From the NCBI RefSeq assembly GCF_002285635.2, contig NZ_CP023049.2, positions 4,437,947 through 4,501,946 on the forward strand: a stretch of DNA of 64,000 bases, read 5' to 3'. Below, piece after piece: positions 46,116-55,278 of the stretch. The position numbers were made by a program, and so were the translations under genes. The notes beneath the pieces were generated by a model. That model made no database searches, was not told where the DNA came from, and saw only the letters and a list, made by a program, of their open reading frames with translations. The stretch comes from Chryseobacterium piperi (GTDB lineage: Bacteria > Bacteroidota > Bacteroidia > Flavobacteriales > Weeksellaceae). How positions within the stretch are numbered: the first letter of the stretch is position 1; each line of letters starts with the position of its first letter.

Positions 46116-47345
46116 TTAATTATACTTAATAGCTTTCACCGGTGAAATTTTGCTGATTAAATAACTTGGAACAATCAATGCTAATGCTGATATTATTAAA
46201 ATCCCTACAGAGATTGAAATGATCGCTATTGGATTGAGATCTACCGGAACAGTACTCACATAATAATTTTCTGGATTTAATTTAATAATGCCAAAGAATT
46301 TCTGCAGCAATAAAAGACCCAGTCCTATAATGTTTCCATACAATAGTCCGGGAACCATGATAATCAGCGTATAATTAATGAAAGTAGCCCGTATCTGTGA
46401 ATTACTCGCGCCTAAAGTTTTTAAAAGACCGATTGAGTTGGTTCTTTCAATAATAAGAATTAAAAGCACCATGATGATATTAATAATCACTACAATAAGC
46501 ATAATGACAATAATCAAAGCAATATTCGTATCAAAAATACTTATCCAGTCTGTGATTTGAGGAAATTTTTCAGTTGCTTTTTCTGCGTAATTCTTATAAC
46601 CTATTAATTTCTCAATTTCTGGGAAATCACTGTCGATGTCATTCACATTTTTAAAGAAAATATCCAGACCGCCAATCTCATCAGGCTTCATATCCTGAAT
46701 TTTTCTTACATGATTAATTCCGCCAATAACAAATTGCTCATCAATCATTTTAATGTCGGTTTTGTAAATGCCGACTACTTCAAATTTCCTGTAAATTGGT
46801 TTTTGATCAGCCTTTGAAAATATAGTGACAATGCTATCCTTCACCTTTAAATGGAGATCCTTGGCTATTTTTTGAGAGATAACAACTCCATGGTTATATC
46901 CGACTTCCGTTACTTTTGGAGTAGTCCCTGCTATCAGAAATTTTTTAAATCGTGCACTGTCAAAATCCTTTCCTACTCCTTTGAATATAATTCCGGCAAA
47001 ATTATGTTCATTACGCATAATTCCGGTAACCATAGCGTATTTTTGGACACTTTCAACATCGGGAAGTTCCTTTATTTTTTGAATATTTAAGCCCTGCTTA
47101 TCAAGAACCGAAGTATTATAAGAGGAATTGGATCTCGTTGATTTTACCGTAATATGTCCACTGAAGTCTGCCAGCCTTTCTTTGATAGCTTTTTTAGATC
47201 CGAAACCGGTAGAAACCGTAATCAGAGAAACAATGATGCCTAAAGCTACAGAAAGCCTGCCTATGAAGATGATAACCCTTGAAAGATTATTTTTGTTATC
47301 TTTGGAAAACGCTATTTTTCTAGAGAAATATAAAGGAAAGTTCAA
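46116..47345 (-). CDS. LolC/LolE-type ABC transporter permease
   Basis: 409 residues from TTG 47345 (read as NFPLYFSRKIAFSKDN, the conserved N-terminus of this family). An ATG at 47414 would give 432 residues but adds a stretch that is antisense to the next gene's signal peptide. One N-terminal helix (VIIFIGRLSVALGIIVSLI), a large periplasmic domain, and three C-terminal helices (FtsX fold: IALIIVIMLIVVIINIIMVLL). It probably extracts lipoproteins from the inner membrane with a separate ATPase. Confidence 0.82.
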   Translation of the reverse strand: MNFPLYFSRKIAFSKDNKNNLSRVIIFIGRLSVALGIIVSLITVSTGFGSKKAIKERLADFSGHITVKSTRSNSSYNTSVLDKQGLNIQKIKELPDVESVQKYAMVTGIMRNEHNFAGIIFKGVGKDFDSARFKKFLIAGTTPKVTEVGYNHGVVISQKIAKDLHLKVKDSIVTIFSKADQKPIYRKFEVVGIYKTDIKMIDEQFVIGGINHVRKIQDMKPDEIGGLDIFFKNVNDIDSDFPEIEKLIGYKNYAEKATEKFPQITDWISIFDTNIALIIVIMLIVVIINIIMVLLILIIERTNSIGLLKTLGASNSQIRATFINYTLIIMVPGLLYGNIIGLGLLLLQKFFGIIKLNPENYYVSTVPVDLNPIAIISISVGILIISALALIVPSYLISKISPVKAIKYN

Positions 47346-47349
47346 GCTT

Positions 47350-48546
47350 ATGAATTTAGATTTCAAAATTAAAAATTTACTTCTTATTTGCCTAATTTTT
47401 TTAGGAGTATTCAATCAATATTATTCTCAAAATCAATCAAAAGGTGATTTTAAGACTGGTGCAGACAGACCTGAGCTCTATTTGCCCTTACTAAAAGGAA
47501 AGACGATAGGTATTGTTACTAATCAGACCGGTTTGATGAAAGACAAAACGCATCTGGTTGACTTTTTAGTTAAAAGCGGAATCAATCTAAAAGCTATTTT
47601 TGCTCCGGAACATGGTTTCAGGGGAAATGCAGATGCAGGAGAGACTGTGAAAAGTGGAGTAGATGCTAAGACTGGAATTCCTATCGTTTCTCTATATGGA
47701 AATAATAAAAAACCAAAACCTGAACAGCTGAAAGGGATTGATGTTGTTGTTTTTGATATTCAGGATGTTGGCGTTAGATTCTACACCTATATTTCAACAT
47801 TGACCTACCTTATGGAAGCCGGAGCTGAAAATAATGTTGAGATTATGGTTCTTGATCGTCCTAATCCTCATGATGGCTATACAGATGGTCCTGTTTTAAA
47901 AAAGAGATGGACAAGTTTTGTAGGAATGCATGAAGTCCCGGTGGTATATGGTTTAACAATCGGTGAGTATGGGAAAATGGTGAATGGTGAAAAATGGTTG
48001 AAAAATGGGATACAGGCAAACTATAGGCTTATTCCAATGCAGGGTTATCATAAAAAGCAACGATATCCTATTTCTGATAAACCATCTCCCAATTTACCTA
48101 ATGACAAAGCCATTAATTTATATCCAAGTTTATGCTTTTTTGAAGGAACTCAGGTTTCAGTTGGAAGAGGGACTGATATTCCTTTCCAGGTATATGGATC
48201 TCCTTGGACAAAAAGCTTGCCCTATCAATTTACTCCCAAACCCAATTTCGGTGCGAAAGATCCGTTTCTTAATGGCCAGCTATGCTACGGTGAAAACTTA
48301 TCAGACTATGGCACAGATTTGAGGGAACTGAATTTAGAGTGGGTAATTAAGGCATTCAAAAATTATAAAAATCCAAAACAGGATTTTTTCCTTAAAAACT
48401 TATGGTTTGATACATTAGCAGGGACTGATGAATTGAGAAAACAAATCATTTCTGGTCAATCAATTGCAGAGATAAAGGCTTCCTGGAAATCAGATCTGGA
48501 AAAGTTTGAAAAAATCAGATCTCAGTATGTCGTATATGAAGATTAA
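47350..48546 (+). CDS. DUF1343 exo-beta-N-acetylmuramidase (NamZ-like)
   Basis: 398 residues from ATG 47350, which gives a signal peptide (LLLICLIFLGVFNQYYSQ). The DUF1343 fold carries LKGKTIGIVTNQTG, FAPEHGFRGNADAGE, VFDIQDVGVRFYTYISTL, VLDRPNPHDGY and GRGTDIPFQVYGSPW. Characterised family members (Tannerella forsythia and Bacillus) release N-acetylmuramic acid from peptidoglycan fragments. Its start is only 4 nt from the probable divergent start of the permease. Confidence 0.88.
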   Translation: MNLDFKIKNLLLICLIFLGVFNQYYSQNQSKGDFKTGADRPELYLPLLKGKTIGIVTNQTGLMKDKTHLVDFLVKSGINLKAIFAPEHGFRGNADAGETVKSGVDAKTGIPIVSLYGNNKKPKPEQLKGIDVVVFDIQDVGVRFYTYISTLTYLMEAGAENNVEIMVLDRPNPHDGYTDGPVLKKRWTSFVGMHEVPVVYGLTIGEYGKMVNGEKWLKNGIQANYRLIPMQGYHKKQRYPISDKPSPNLPNDKAINLYPSLCFFEGTQVSVGRGTDIPFQVYGSPWTKSLPYQFTPKPNFGAKDPFLNGQLCYGENLSDYGTDLRELNLEWVIKAFKNYKNPKQDFFLKNLWFDTLAGTDELRKQIISGQSIAEIKASWKSDLEKFEKIRSQYVVYED

Positions 48547-48749
48547 TCAAAGTCTGGTGGTGGGTTTTTATCATTCTTGCCTTTATTTAAAATAAAAAGA
48601 CCGATTGATAAACCTACAACTCCGGCAAATGCAGTCATGATAGCTCTTTGTAACTTATCGGGAGCATCATTACCGATATAATTCATGAAGAAAAGAATAA
48701 CAAAGGTAATTGCTGAAATGATGAGATGGTTTTTACCAAATAGTTTCAT
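48543..48749 (-). CDS. small two-helix membrane protein
   Basis: 68 residues with two hydrophobic segments (LIISAITFVILFFMNYI and AFAGVVGLSIGLFILN). Its stop overlaps the convergent NamZ-like stop by 4 nt. It sits 4 nt past the DUF3575 gene in the same direction. Not recognised further. Confidence 0.7.
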   Translation of the reverse strand: MKLFGKNHLIISAITFVILFFMNYIGNDAPDKLQRAIMTAFAGVVGLSIGLFILNKGKNDKNPPPDFD

Positions 48750-48753
48750 TGTA

Positions 48754-49374
48754 TTATTTTATTTTATAAGAGATCATAATACCGCCCCTGTAAGGAAGTA
48801 TTTCGCCACTTTTATTATATCCATTCGCTGCATCATATCGTTTTCCTGAAGTACGGTCATACCCTTTATAGAAGTCTTGTGACGTTCCTATAGCGGCATA
48901 TACATCCATATTCCAGTTTTCCGCTAGTTTGAATTGGTATCCTGCTGTGACACCCAAAAGTACAGAATATCCTTTTTGGTAGAGATTAGATTTGATAAAT
49001 TTCTCATTATTGGCATTAGTATAAGTGGTACTGTTCCAGTAGTTCCATTTTTGTAAAACAAAAGAAGATACTGCAAGGTTAGCCCCTACATACCAATGTT
49101 TAAAAGCTTCATCGAAGTAATATCTTCCTTCTACAGAAGCAGAATAATATTGAAGTTCATGTCCGCCAAAAGATTTCCATGGAGAAATAAAGATATCCCC
49201 TTGTAAAGTATATTTTTTACTTAGCTGATATTCTACTCCTGCATTCACAATACCTATCGGAAGAAATAGTGCATTACCCTTTACATATAAGTTTTTTTCT
49301 TTACCCTGCTCTTGTGCTTGTATTTTTCCTAGAGAAAAAAGTGTAAGAATACTTATTAAAATTTTGTATTTCAT
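48754..49374 (-). CDS. DUF3575 outer-membrane protein
   Basis: 206 residues. Signal peptide about 1-20 (ending IQAQ). Antiparallel beta-strands of an 8-stranded barrel: ALFLPIGIVNAGVEYQLSKKY, YYSASVEGRYYFDEAFKHWYVGANL, VLLGVTAGYQFKLAENW and a closing GGIMISYKIK. This matches the DUF3575 family. The role in the outer membrane is unknown. It is cotranscribed with the thioredoxin-fold gene upstream (9 nt gap) and the small membrane protein downstream. Confidence 0.82.
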   Translation of the reverse strand: MKYKILISILTLFSLGKIQAQEQGKEKNLYVKGNALFLPIGIVNAGVEYQLSKKYTLQGDIFISPWKSFGGHELQYYSASVEGRYYFDEAFKHWYVGANLAVSSFVLQKWNYWNSTTYTNANNEKFIKSNLYQKGYSVLLGVTAGYQFKLAENWNMDVYAAIGTSQDFYKGYDRTSGKRYDAANGYNKSGEILPYRGGIMISYKIK

Positions 49375-49383
49375 CCTTCGAGA

Positions 49384-50559
49384 TTATTTTAGCTGTTTAA
49401 GCAAATTTTCAGCCAGAGTAGATTCTTTATTAGATTGAGTTGCTAAGTTTCTGGACATCTCAGCATATGTTTTTGCCATTTCTTTATTACCAATAAGAAA
49501 ATAAAGTTTGGCTAAAATATAGGTGTTTTCAGAAGTCTCTCCTCTCATTACTGATTTTTCAGCCCATTCAACTGCTTTTTTCAGAGAAGTCGTATTTTTT
49601 ACCTGATCAGAAAATATCCAGGCTGCTTTTAACAATTCATTGGGTTCAAATGAATCAGAGTTTTTGTAGTATTCAAGAGCTGCTTTTTCATACTCTGGAA
49701 AATTTTTGTTCTGTTCGTAATAGCTTAACTTTGTTTGGTTCAGCTTAATTAAAGCTTCGTACTTTCCAACTAAAGGCTCTGCTGTTTTTAAAAAATAATC
49801 TTCATTGATTCTTTTGTTTTTTTCATCAATAGATTGAGCTGCGACTTTTGATAATATAAGCTGATGATCAAACTCTTTGTACGTTTCTTCTGGAAGATAT
49901 TTGATAATATCCGCTTTTTTCGATGTGAAAACTTTATAGTTTGGATCTTCAACTGACTTTAAAAAGAATAATAGAAATCCTATATCGTCTTTAGACAGTT
50001 CTTCAGCTTTATTTTTATTTTCGAAATACCTTTCAGAAGCTTTTTTAGCAAAATCATAATCAGAAGTGGAGTTTAATTTCATGATATTGATTAAAAATTC
50101 AGGATCTTTCTCACCTTTTGCAAAACGATCTTTTAAAGATCCTTTCTTGTTGCTGGGAGAGTTAATATCCTGAGCCATAGCAAGAAAAACACTTTCTTCC
50201 ATATAGCCGAGGTTTTGTGAGATCAGTTCACCATCACCATTAAGAAACAAATAGGTTGGATAAGAACGAACGCCATATTTGGCAGCAATTTCCCTTCCTT
50301 CTCCTTTTTCCATATCAAATCTTGCATTCACAAAATTGGCATTATAATAGTCTCCTACAGGTTTTTTAGTAAAAACATTCCTTTCCATTAGTTTGCAGGG
50401 ACCACACCAGGATGCATAGGCGTCTATGAAAACTATTTTATTTTCTTTCTTAGCTTTGGCAATAAGATCTTTAAAAGGTAAGTCCTGAAATTGGATGGAT
50501 TCCTGTGCAAAAAGAATTATACTGAAAAAAACAAATAATCCGGAGATAATCTTCTTCAT
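49384..50559 (-). CDS. exported thioredoxin-fold protein with TPR-like C-terminus
   Basis: 391 residues. Signal peptide about 1-18 (LFVFFSIILFAQ). Thioredoxin domain about 20-130 with the active site YASWCGPCKLMERNVF. The C-terminal two thirds is helical and tetratricopeptide-like (SKDDIGFLLFFLKSVEDPNY, AAWIFSDQVKNTTSLKKAVEWAEK). It likely works as a periplasmic thiol-disulfide oxidoreductase. It is 269 nt downstream of the C39 exporter in the same direction, so linkage to that operon is uncertain. Confidence 0.82.
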   Translation of the reverse strand: MKKIISGLFVFFSIILFAQESIQFQDLPFKDLIAKAKKENKIVFIDAYASWCGPCKLMERNVFTKKPVGDYYNANFVNARFDMEKGEGREIAAKYGVRSYPTYLFLNGDGELISQNLGYMEESVFLAMAQDINSPSNKKGSLKDRFAKGEKDPEFLINIMKLNSTSDYDFAKKASERYFENKNKAEELSKDDIGFLLFFLKSVEDPNYKVFTSKKADIIKYLPEETYKEFDHQLILSKVAAQSIDEKNKRINEDYFLKTAEPLVGKYEALIKLNQTKLSYYEQNKNFPEYEKAALEYYKNSDSFEPNELLKAAWIFSDQVKNTTSLKKAVEWAEKSVMRGETSENTYILAKLYFLIGNKEMAKTYAEMSRNLATQSNKESTLAENLLKQLK

Positions 50560-50827
50560 TCGATTAAAATTTGTAGGCGAAGATAGTTAATTTCCAAGAT
50601 ATAGACTGCTAATTTTAGAGCATAGCAACAGATATTAACTAATTTTAAGACCTTCGTTTATATCTTAAATAAAAGAATTGGCTGATTTTTCTTTTTTTAT
50701 AACTCTAAATAAATATTATTCTTTATTTGTGTGTAAAATAAGTTTAATATTGATAAATAATGGTAGGTTGTATGCTTTTTTTTCTTGAACTTTTATTATG
50801 TTTTTAATATGGAATGATATAAAAGTT

Positions 50828-53029
50828 TTACGAGCCCAGTTCCAGTTGGTTTTTAACCAGATTAAAATAATCAGACCTTTTTTCTACCAGTGACTGATGA
50901 TTTCCCTGTTCTACAATTTGTCCATGTTTCAAAACAATGATCTGATCTGCATTTTTAACAGTAGAAAGCCTATGTGCAATAATGAGGACAGTTCTTCCTT
51001 TAAAAAAATTCTGTAAATGATCATGAATTATTTTCTCATTTTCGGCATCGAGTGCAGAAGTGGCCTCATCAAAGAAAACAAAATTAGGTTCTTTATAAAC
51101 TGCTCTGGCAATAAGAATTCGTTGTTTTTGGCCTCCTGAAATGCCGTTTCCTGAGGCGCCGATTCTGGTATTCATACCCAAAGGAAGTTCATCGATAAAG
51201 GACTTGATATTAGCGGTTTTAACGGCTAGGTCCAAGGTGTCATCATCTATGATTTCATCGCTCGTAGCAATATTTCTTTCAATAGTATCGGAAAATATAT
51301 AGCCATCCTGCATAACCACACCGCAGTTTCTCCTTAGGTCCTTTGGTGAAATGTCCTTTAGATTGGAATGGTTGAAATAAATATCTCCGGAAGTAGGCTC
51401 ATAAAACTTCAGGAGAAGTTTCATTAAAGTAGTTTTTCCACTACCACTGGCTCCGACAATGGCGGTTACTTTTCCCTCCGGAATAAAAAGATTGATATCC
51501 TTAAGGACAAAAGGTGATTGAGGACCTTCGTATTGAAAGGAGACATTTTTAAAATAAACTCCTTTCTCGATTCCGTTTTGTGTTGTGTATTTTTCATTCA
51601 TCAACGGAAGATGATTCTTTTGTTCTTCTTCCGGATGATTCTGAACTTCATTTAAACGGGATAAGCTTAGTTTAGCATCCTGTAAAGATTTAAAAAAGCT
51701 GATTAACTGGTTAACAGGCGAATTCATTTGACCAATAATGTAAGAAACACTTAATAATGCACCCAGGGTCATATGTCCTTTGACTACAAATGAAGCAGCG
51801 AGAAATGTGACAATTATATTTTTTAGCTGATTGATGAATTCAAATCCTGAAAGCTGAATTTGGTCAAGCTTTAAAATTCTTAGATTGATTTTAAAAAGTT
51901 TCTGTTGGATTTCTTCCCATTCATTACGTTTATAATCTTCAAATTGATTAAGTTTCATTTCCGAAATGCCATTAATGATTTCATAAATTGAACCCTGGTT
52001 TTCACTCTTCTCCCGAAAGCGAAAATAATCTAATGATTTGATTTTTCTTAACCAGTAAAGAGACCAGAATACAGAGATAGTGGTAAGAATGAAATACGTT
52101 ACCAGAATACGAAAATCATAAGTCCATAGTACTATAAAAAATACTGAGAAAGTAATCATGGAGAAAAGCGTAGCCAGACTTTGAGAGGTAAGAAAAAGCT
52201 CTATTCTTTCATGATCCTGAATTCTCTGATTAAAGTCTCCCATAAATTTAGTGTCGAAGAATTTGATGGGTAAATTCATTAATTTTTTGAGAAACTCAGA
52301 AATGATTTTTATATTTAATCTACTGCCGACACTCAGCATGATCCAATTACGGAATACTCCAAGCACAATATTTCCGAGAAAAAAAGCCAATTGAGCTAAC
52401 AGAATATAGGTGATGATGCTTAAATTCTTTTGATTAACACCATCGTCAATCAGTTTCTGTGTTAATATAGGGAAGGCCAGGGTAGTTAAAGTTCCTAGAA
52501 GAAGAATTAAAGATAACCACAAAAACTGTTTTTTATGTGGACTCAGATATTGATAAATGTATTGTAATGAGACCTTCTCATCCCTTATATTTTTTGACTG
52601 GAAAAAACCTTCGGTAGGTTCCAGTAGTAAAGCGATACCGCTATCCGTGTTTTTTAACCACGATTTTTTAAATTCTGTTTCTGTTAGCCTAATGATTCCG
52701 TGTGCAGGATCTGCAATCGTATATACTTTTTCCTTATTGAAAAAATATTTTGAGATTTTTGTGAGAACCACGAAATGATTTTGATTCCAATGCAGAACGC
52801 ATGGCAAAAACTGATTTTTTAAATCCTCAATTGATAATTGCGTGGCTAAGGTTTTAAAGCCAATTTTAGTAGCGGCATTATTCATACTTAATATGGAAAC
52901 ACCTTCTCTTGAAATAAAACAATGATCACGTAAGTACTGTAGTCCATATGCTTTTCCATAATACGCTGTTATCATAGCCAAGCATGATGGACCACAGTCC
53001 ATTTTATCATGTTGAGGAATAAATTTCAT
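50828..53029 (-). CDS. peptidase-containing ABC transporter (C39 type) of a putative RiPP operon
   Basis: 733 residues with three domains. The N-terminal C39 peptidase (1-140) has Gln6, catalytic Cys12 (HDKMDCGPSCLAMI), the His in VLHWNQNHFVVL and the Asp in YTIADPAHG, all intact. A six-helix membrane domain follows (about 165-440), then an ABC ATPase with GASGSGKTTLMKL (Walker A), ISGGQKQRILIA (signature) and FVFFDEATSALD (Walker B). Such proteins cut leader peptides after Gly-Gly and export the rest. Its ATG overlaps the oxygenase stop by one base (TAATG), so the two are coupled. The precursor at 55279 has the matching GG leader. Confidence 0.9.
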   Translation of the reverse strand: MKFIPQHDKMDCGPSCLAMITAYYGKAYGLQYLRDHCFISREGVSILSMNNAATKIGFKTLATQLSIEDLKNQFLPCVLHWNQNHFVVLTKISKYFFNKEKVYTIADPAHGIIRLTETEFKKSWLKNTDSGIALLLEPTEGFFQSKNIRDEKVSLQYIYQYLSPHKKQFLWLSLILLLGTLTTLAFPILTQKLIDDGVNQKNLSIITYILLAQLAFFLGNIVLGVFRNWIMLSVGSRLNIKIISEFLKKLMNLPIKFFDTKFMGDFNQRIQDHERIELFLTSQSLATLFSMITFSVFFIVLWTYDFRILVTYFILTTISVFWSLYWLRKIKSLDYFRFREKSENQGSIYEIINGISEMKLNQFEDYKRNEWEEIQQKLFKINLRILKLDQIQLSGFEFINQLKNIIVTFLAASFVVKGHMTLGALLSVSYIIGQMNSPVNQLISFFKSLQDAKLSLSRLNEVQNHPEEEQKNHLPLMNEKYTTQNGIEKGVYFKNVSFQYEGPQSPFVLKDINLFIPEGKVTAIVGASGSGKTTLMKLLLKFYEPTSGDIYFNHSNLKDISPKDLRRNCGVVMQDGYIFSDTIERNIATSDEIIDDDTLDLAVKTANIKSFIDELPLGMNTRIGASGNGISGGQKQRILIARAVYKEPNFVFFDEATSALDAENEKIIHDHLQNFFKGRTVLIIAHRLSTVKNADQIIVLKHGQIVEQGNHQSLVEKRSDYFNLVKNQLELGS

Positions 53030-54357
53030 TATCTTTCTTCTAACAGAATATCTTCAGTTTGTTTCACTGTTTTGGTTTCTCCCACAATTTCGATTCCCTT
53101 TTTATCATAGATCATCGAAAGGAAATATAAACCTGCTTCTATAGGCCAGTCTATTTCAAGTGTTTTTAATAATTCGGAAACTTTCCAGTTTTTATGAGTA
53201 TTGAGATGATCTATAATGTTTTTTAATTCTGGATGGTATCTCATCTCTATTTTTGAGCCTCTTACAAAAAGATAGAATGTATCTTTATTTTCATCAATGC
53301 TGTAAATCATTTTAAAAGGTTCATTAGACCGGATTTCTTTTTCAAGTAGGAATTCATAGCCATCTACATTATACTGGTCTTCTTTCTCTCTTGTCTGAGG
53401 AGGAGCCTGCCAGCCGGCATTGCTTAAAAGACTGTTTTTGTATTCGTCATACAGATATTTGAAAAATGATTCCGTAGAACCTTTAAGCAGATCTTCATCT
53501 AGTTTTAGAATGGAAAGGAACTCTTCAAAGGTCTTATTGTTTTCCAGATAATTATGTTGCGGATCAATAACATCTTTATTGATGTCGATATAGTTGGTGT
53601 AGAACGTATTAAGTACTTTGTCAAAAAACTTAACTTTTGAAGGATTATTAAACCAAAATGTAACGCCTACTGAAAGGTCATCACTTTTACCGATATGGAA
53701 TTTATTCCATGGCATATAGAATAAGTCTCCTGCTCCGAAATCATACTTTTCTGCATGTTCCAGCAAAGGATCTATATCGAAGTTGTTATGCTTAGTACCC
53801 GTTAAGTCTTTATATTTTTCCTGATCCCAGATATACATGGTTTTTTCACCGGGGCCTAAATGGAAATGCAACACATTTTCTCCTTTATGATCCTGGTGAA
53901 TTCCCAGCGGGGTCCAGCCGTAATTTCCGATAAACACAGTTACGTCTACTCCTGTAGCAGGAATTCCGATAATTTCAAGAAGAGGTTCTGCGATCAATCT
54001 TAATTCTTTACCAACAAAATCAGAATGTCTTTCCATGAAATTAACAATCAGTCCGAATTTTTCTTTGAAAATCCGGTTGCAATAATCGATGATTTCCTCA
54101 TTTTCAAATGGAGGATTTTTATATAATTCTTCGATGAAATCAGCATTCTCTTTACCTTTTCCCTGAGAAGGAAAATAAAGCCTGAAACCATCAAGATCTT
54201 TTGTCTTAAATCTATTGATCAGCCCATCAACCACAGCATCTTTCAGTTTTTTGATCAGTTCTTCTGATATCACATTTTTAATGACACAGGTTTGTGTAAA
54301 GTTTTTATTGGTACTAATAAAGCTCTCCCAAAATTCTTTATTAAAATTTGTATCCAT
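53029..54357 (-). CDS. JmjC/cupin-4-type Fe(II)/2-oxoglutarate oxygenase, putative peptide hydroxylase
   Basis: 442 residues. A helical N-terminal part (1-140) precedes a double-stranded beta-helix (about 145-260) with the metal triad H-x-D...H: GIHQDHKGENVLHFHLGPG provides His and Asp, and FYMPWNKFHIGKSDDL provides the distal His. VGVTFWFNN is the closing strand. A C-terminal winged-helix-like part (about 370-430, YHPELKNIIDHLNTHKNW, IEAGLYFLSMIYDK) resembles the ribosomal-oxygenase group (YcfD, MINA53, NO66), which hydroxylates Arg or His side chains in proteins. Because it is coupled to a C39 exporter and faces a GG precursor, it probably modifies the peptide. That is inference. An IS element lies 7 nt upstream of its start. 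Confidence 0.8.
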   Translation of the reverse strand: MDTNFNKEFWESFISTNKNFTQTCVIKNVISEELIKKLKDAVVDGLINRFKTKDLDGFRLYFPSQGKGKENADFIEELYKNPPFENEEIIDYCNRIFKEKFGLIVNFMERHSDFVGKELRLIAEPLLEIIGIPATGVDVTVFIGNYGWTPLGIHQDHKGENVLHFHLGPGEKTMYIWDQEKYKDLTGTKHNNFDIDPLLEHAEKYDFGAGDLFYMPWNKFHIGKSDDLSVGVTFWFNNPSKVKFFDKVLNTFYTNYIDINKDVIDPQHNYLENNKTFEEFLSILKLDEDLLKGSTESFFKYLYDEYKNSLLSNAGWQAPPQTREKEDQYNVDGYEFLLEKEIRSNEPFKMIYSIDENKDTFYLFVRGSKIEMRYHPELKNIIDHLNTHKNWKVSELLKTLEIDWPIEAGLYFLSMIYDKKGIEIVGETKTVKQTEDILLEER

Positions 54358-54364
54358 AGTATAA

Positions 54365-55223
54365 GAGTCTGTTTAAATTTTATTCAGTAATAATTTTATG
54401 GCGGATAATTTGACCATGTTTTCAGAGGATTCCATTAAGAGTTCATAATTTCTGCATAATCTTCTATCGTTATCAAACCAAGCAAATGTACGCTCTATAA
54501 TCCATCGTTTATGAATTGGCTCAAACCCTTTTACTTTTTTGTCACTCCGCATTACGATCTGAATGATATAATTAAACTTAATTCTTATTTCCTCAATAAT
54601 CTCTCCTCTATAACCTCCGTCCGCCAGGATTACCTGAAGCGGAATTAGTAAATATCGCAGTGTTTTGATCAGTAACAATGCAGCCTTACTGTCATGAACA
54701 TTGGCTACACTTACCATTACGGCTAACAAAAAACCATTTTTGTCTACCACAACGTGTCTCTTGATTCCTTTTATTTTTTTACCTCCGTCAAAGCCATTGA
54801 GTGAACGGTTATTTCCCCAACGAACACTTTGACTGTCAATAATTCCTAAACTTGCCTGCGCTTTCTGACCCCTGTTTCGTCGTACTTCCTCTCTCAATTT
54901 TGATAATAATAAATCGAAAATCTCCAGATTTGACCATTTTGAATAATAGTAATAAACCAATTGCCATTTGGGAAAATCATGAGGTAAAAGTCTCCATTGA
55001 CAGCCTGTTTTTACTAAATAACTGATAGCATTCCAAATGACAACCAAATCATATTTTCGTTTTCTGTCATCAAAATCTAATGCTTTTTTTATAAATTGCC
55101 ACTGAGTTTGGGTTAAGTCTGTTGGATACATTGATGTTTTTTTCTTTTGCAACTCTAAAATGACAATTTTTATGCAACTTTTAACCCTTACTATTTTTTA
55201 TTATTACTTTTTTAAACAGGCTC
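54365..55223. mobile_element. IS5-family insertion sequence (IS427-like)
   Basis: An 859-bp element with imperfect terminal inverted repeats GAGTCTGTTTAAA (54365-54377) and TTTAAACAGGCTC (55211-55223), and a TAA direct repeat on both sides (54362-54364 and 55224-55226), as expected for this subgroup (TNA target). One transposase gene is inside. The insertion splits the precursor gene from the oxygenase-exporter pair; removing it with one TAA copy gives a 59-nt intergenic gap. Confidence 0.88.
54373..55152 (-). CDS. IS5-family DDE transposase
   Basis: 259 residues in one uninterrupted frame. YPTDLTQTQWQFIKKAL is the start of the N-terminal domain; catalytic blocks are SLGIIDSQSVRW (D), VILADGGYRGEIIEE (D) and RWIIERTFAWFDNDRRLCR (E). 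Members of this subgroup are often split by a frameshift; this one is not. The stop lies within 8 nt of the left terminal repeat. Confidence 0.9.
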   Translation of the reverse strand: MQKKKTSMYPTDLTQTQWQFIKKALDFDDRKRKYDLVVIWNAISYLVKTGCQWRLLPHDFPKWQLVYYYYSKWSNLEIFDLLLSKLREEVRRNRGQKAQASLGIIDSQSVRWGNNRSLNGFDGGKKIKGIKRHVVVDKNGFLLAVMVSVANVHDSKAALLLIKTLRYLLIPLQVILADGGYRGEIIEEIRIKFNYIIQIVMRSDKKVKGFEPIHKRWIIERTFAWFDNDRRLCRNYELLMESSENMVKLSAIKLLLNKI

Positions 55224-55238
55224 TAAGTTTTTAAATAA

Positions 55239-55272
55239 AAGGCAACAGGGAACCTTGGCTCCCTGTTGCCTG
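55239..55272 (-). terminator. strong hairpin between precursor and modification genes
   Basis: Eleven-bp perfect arms GGCAACAGGGA and TCCCTGTTGCC around an 8-nt loop; on the minus strand TTTTATTTAAAA follows. It lies 8 nt past the precursor stop and could allow high precursor and low enzyme transcript levels. Confidence 0.8.
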
Positions 55273-55278
55273 ATTGAA

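Noticed and set aside
47128..47349. N-terminal extension of the NamZ-like protein
   Set aside because: It is antisense to the permease gene, and starting at 47350 gives a proper signal peptide.
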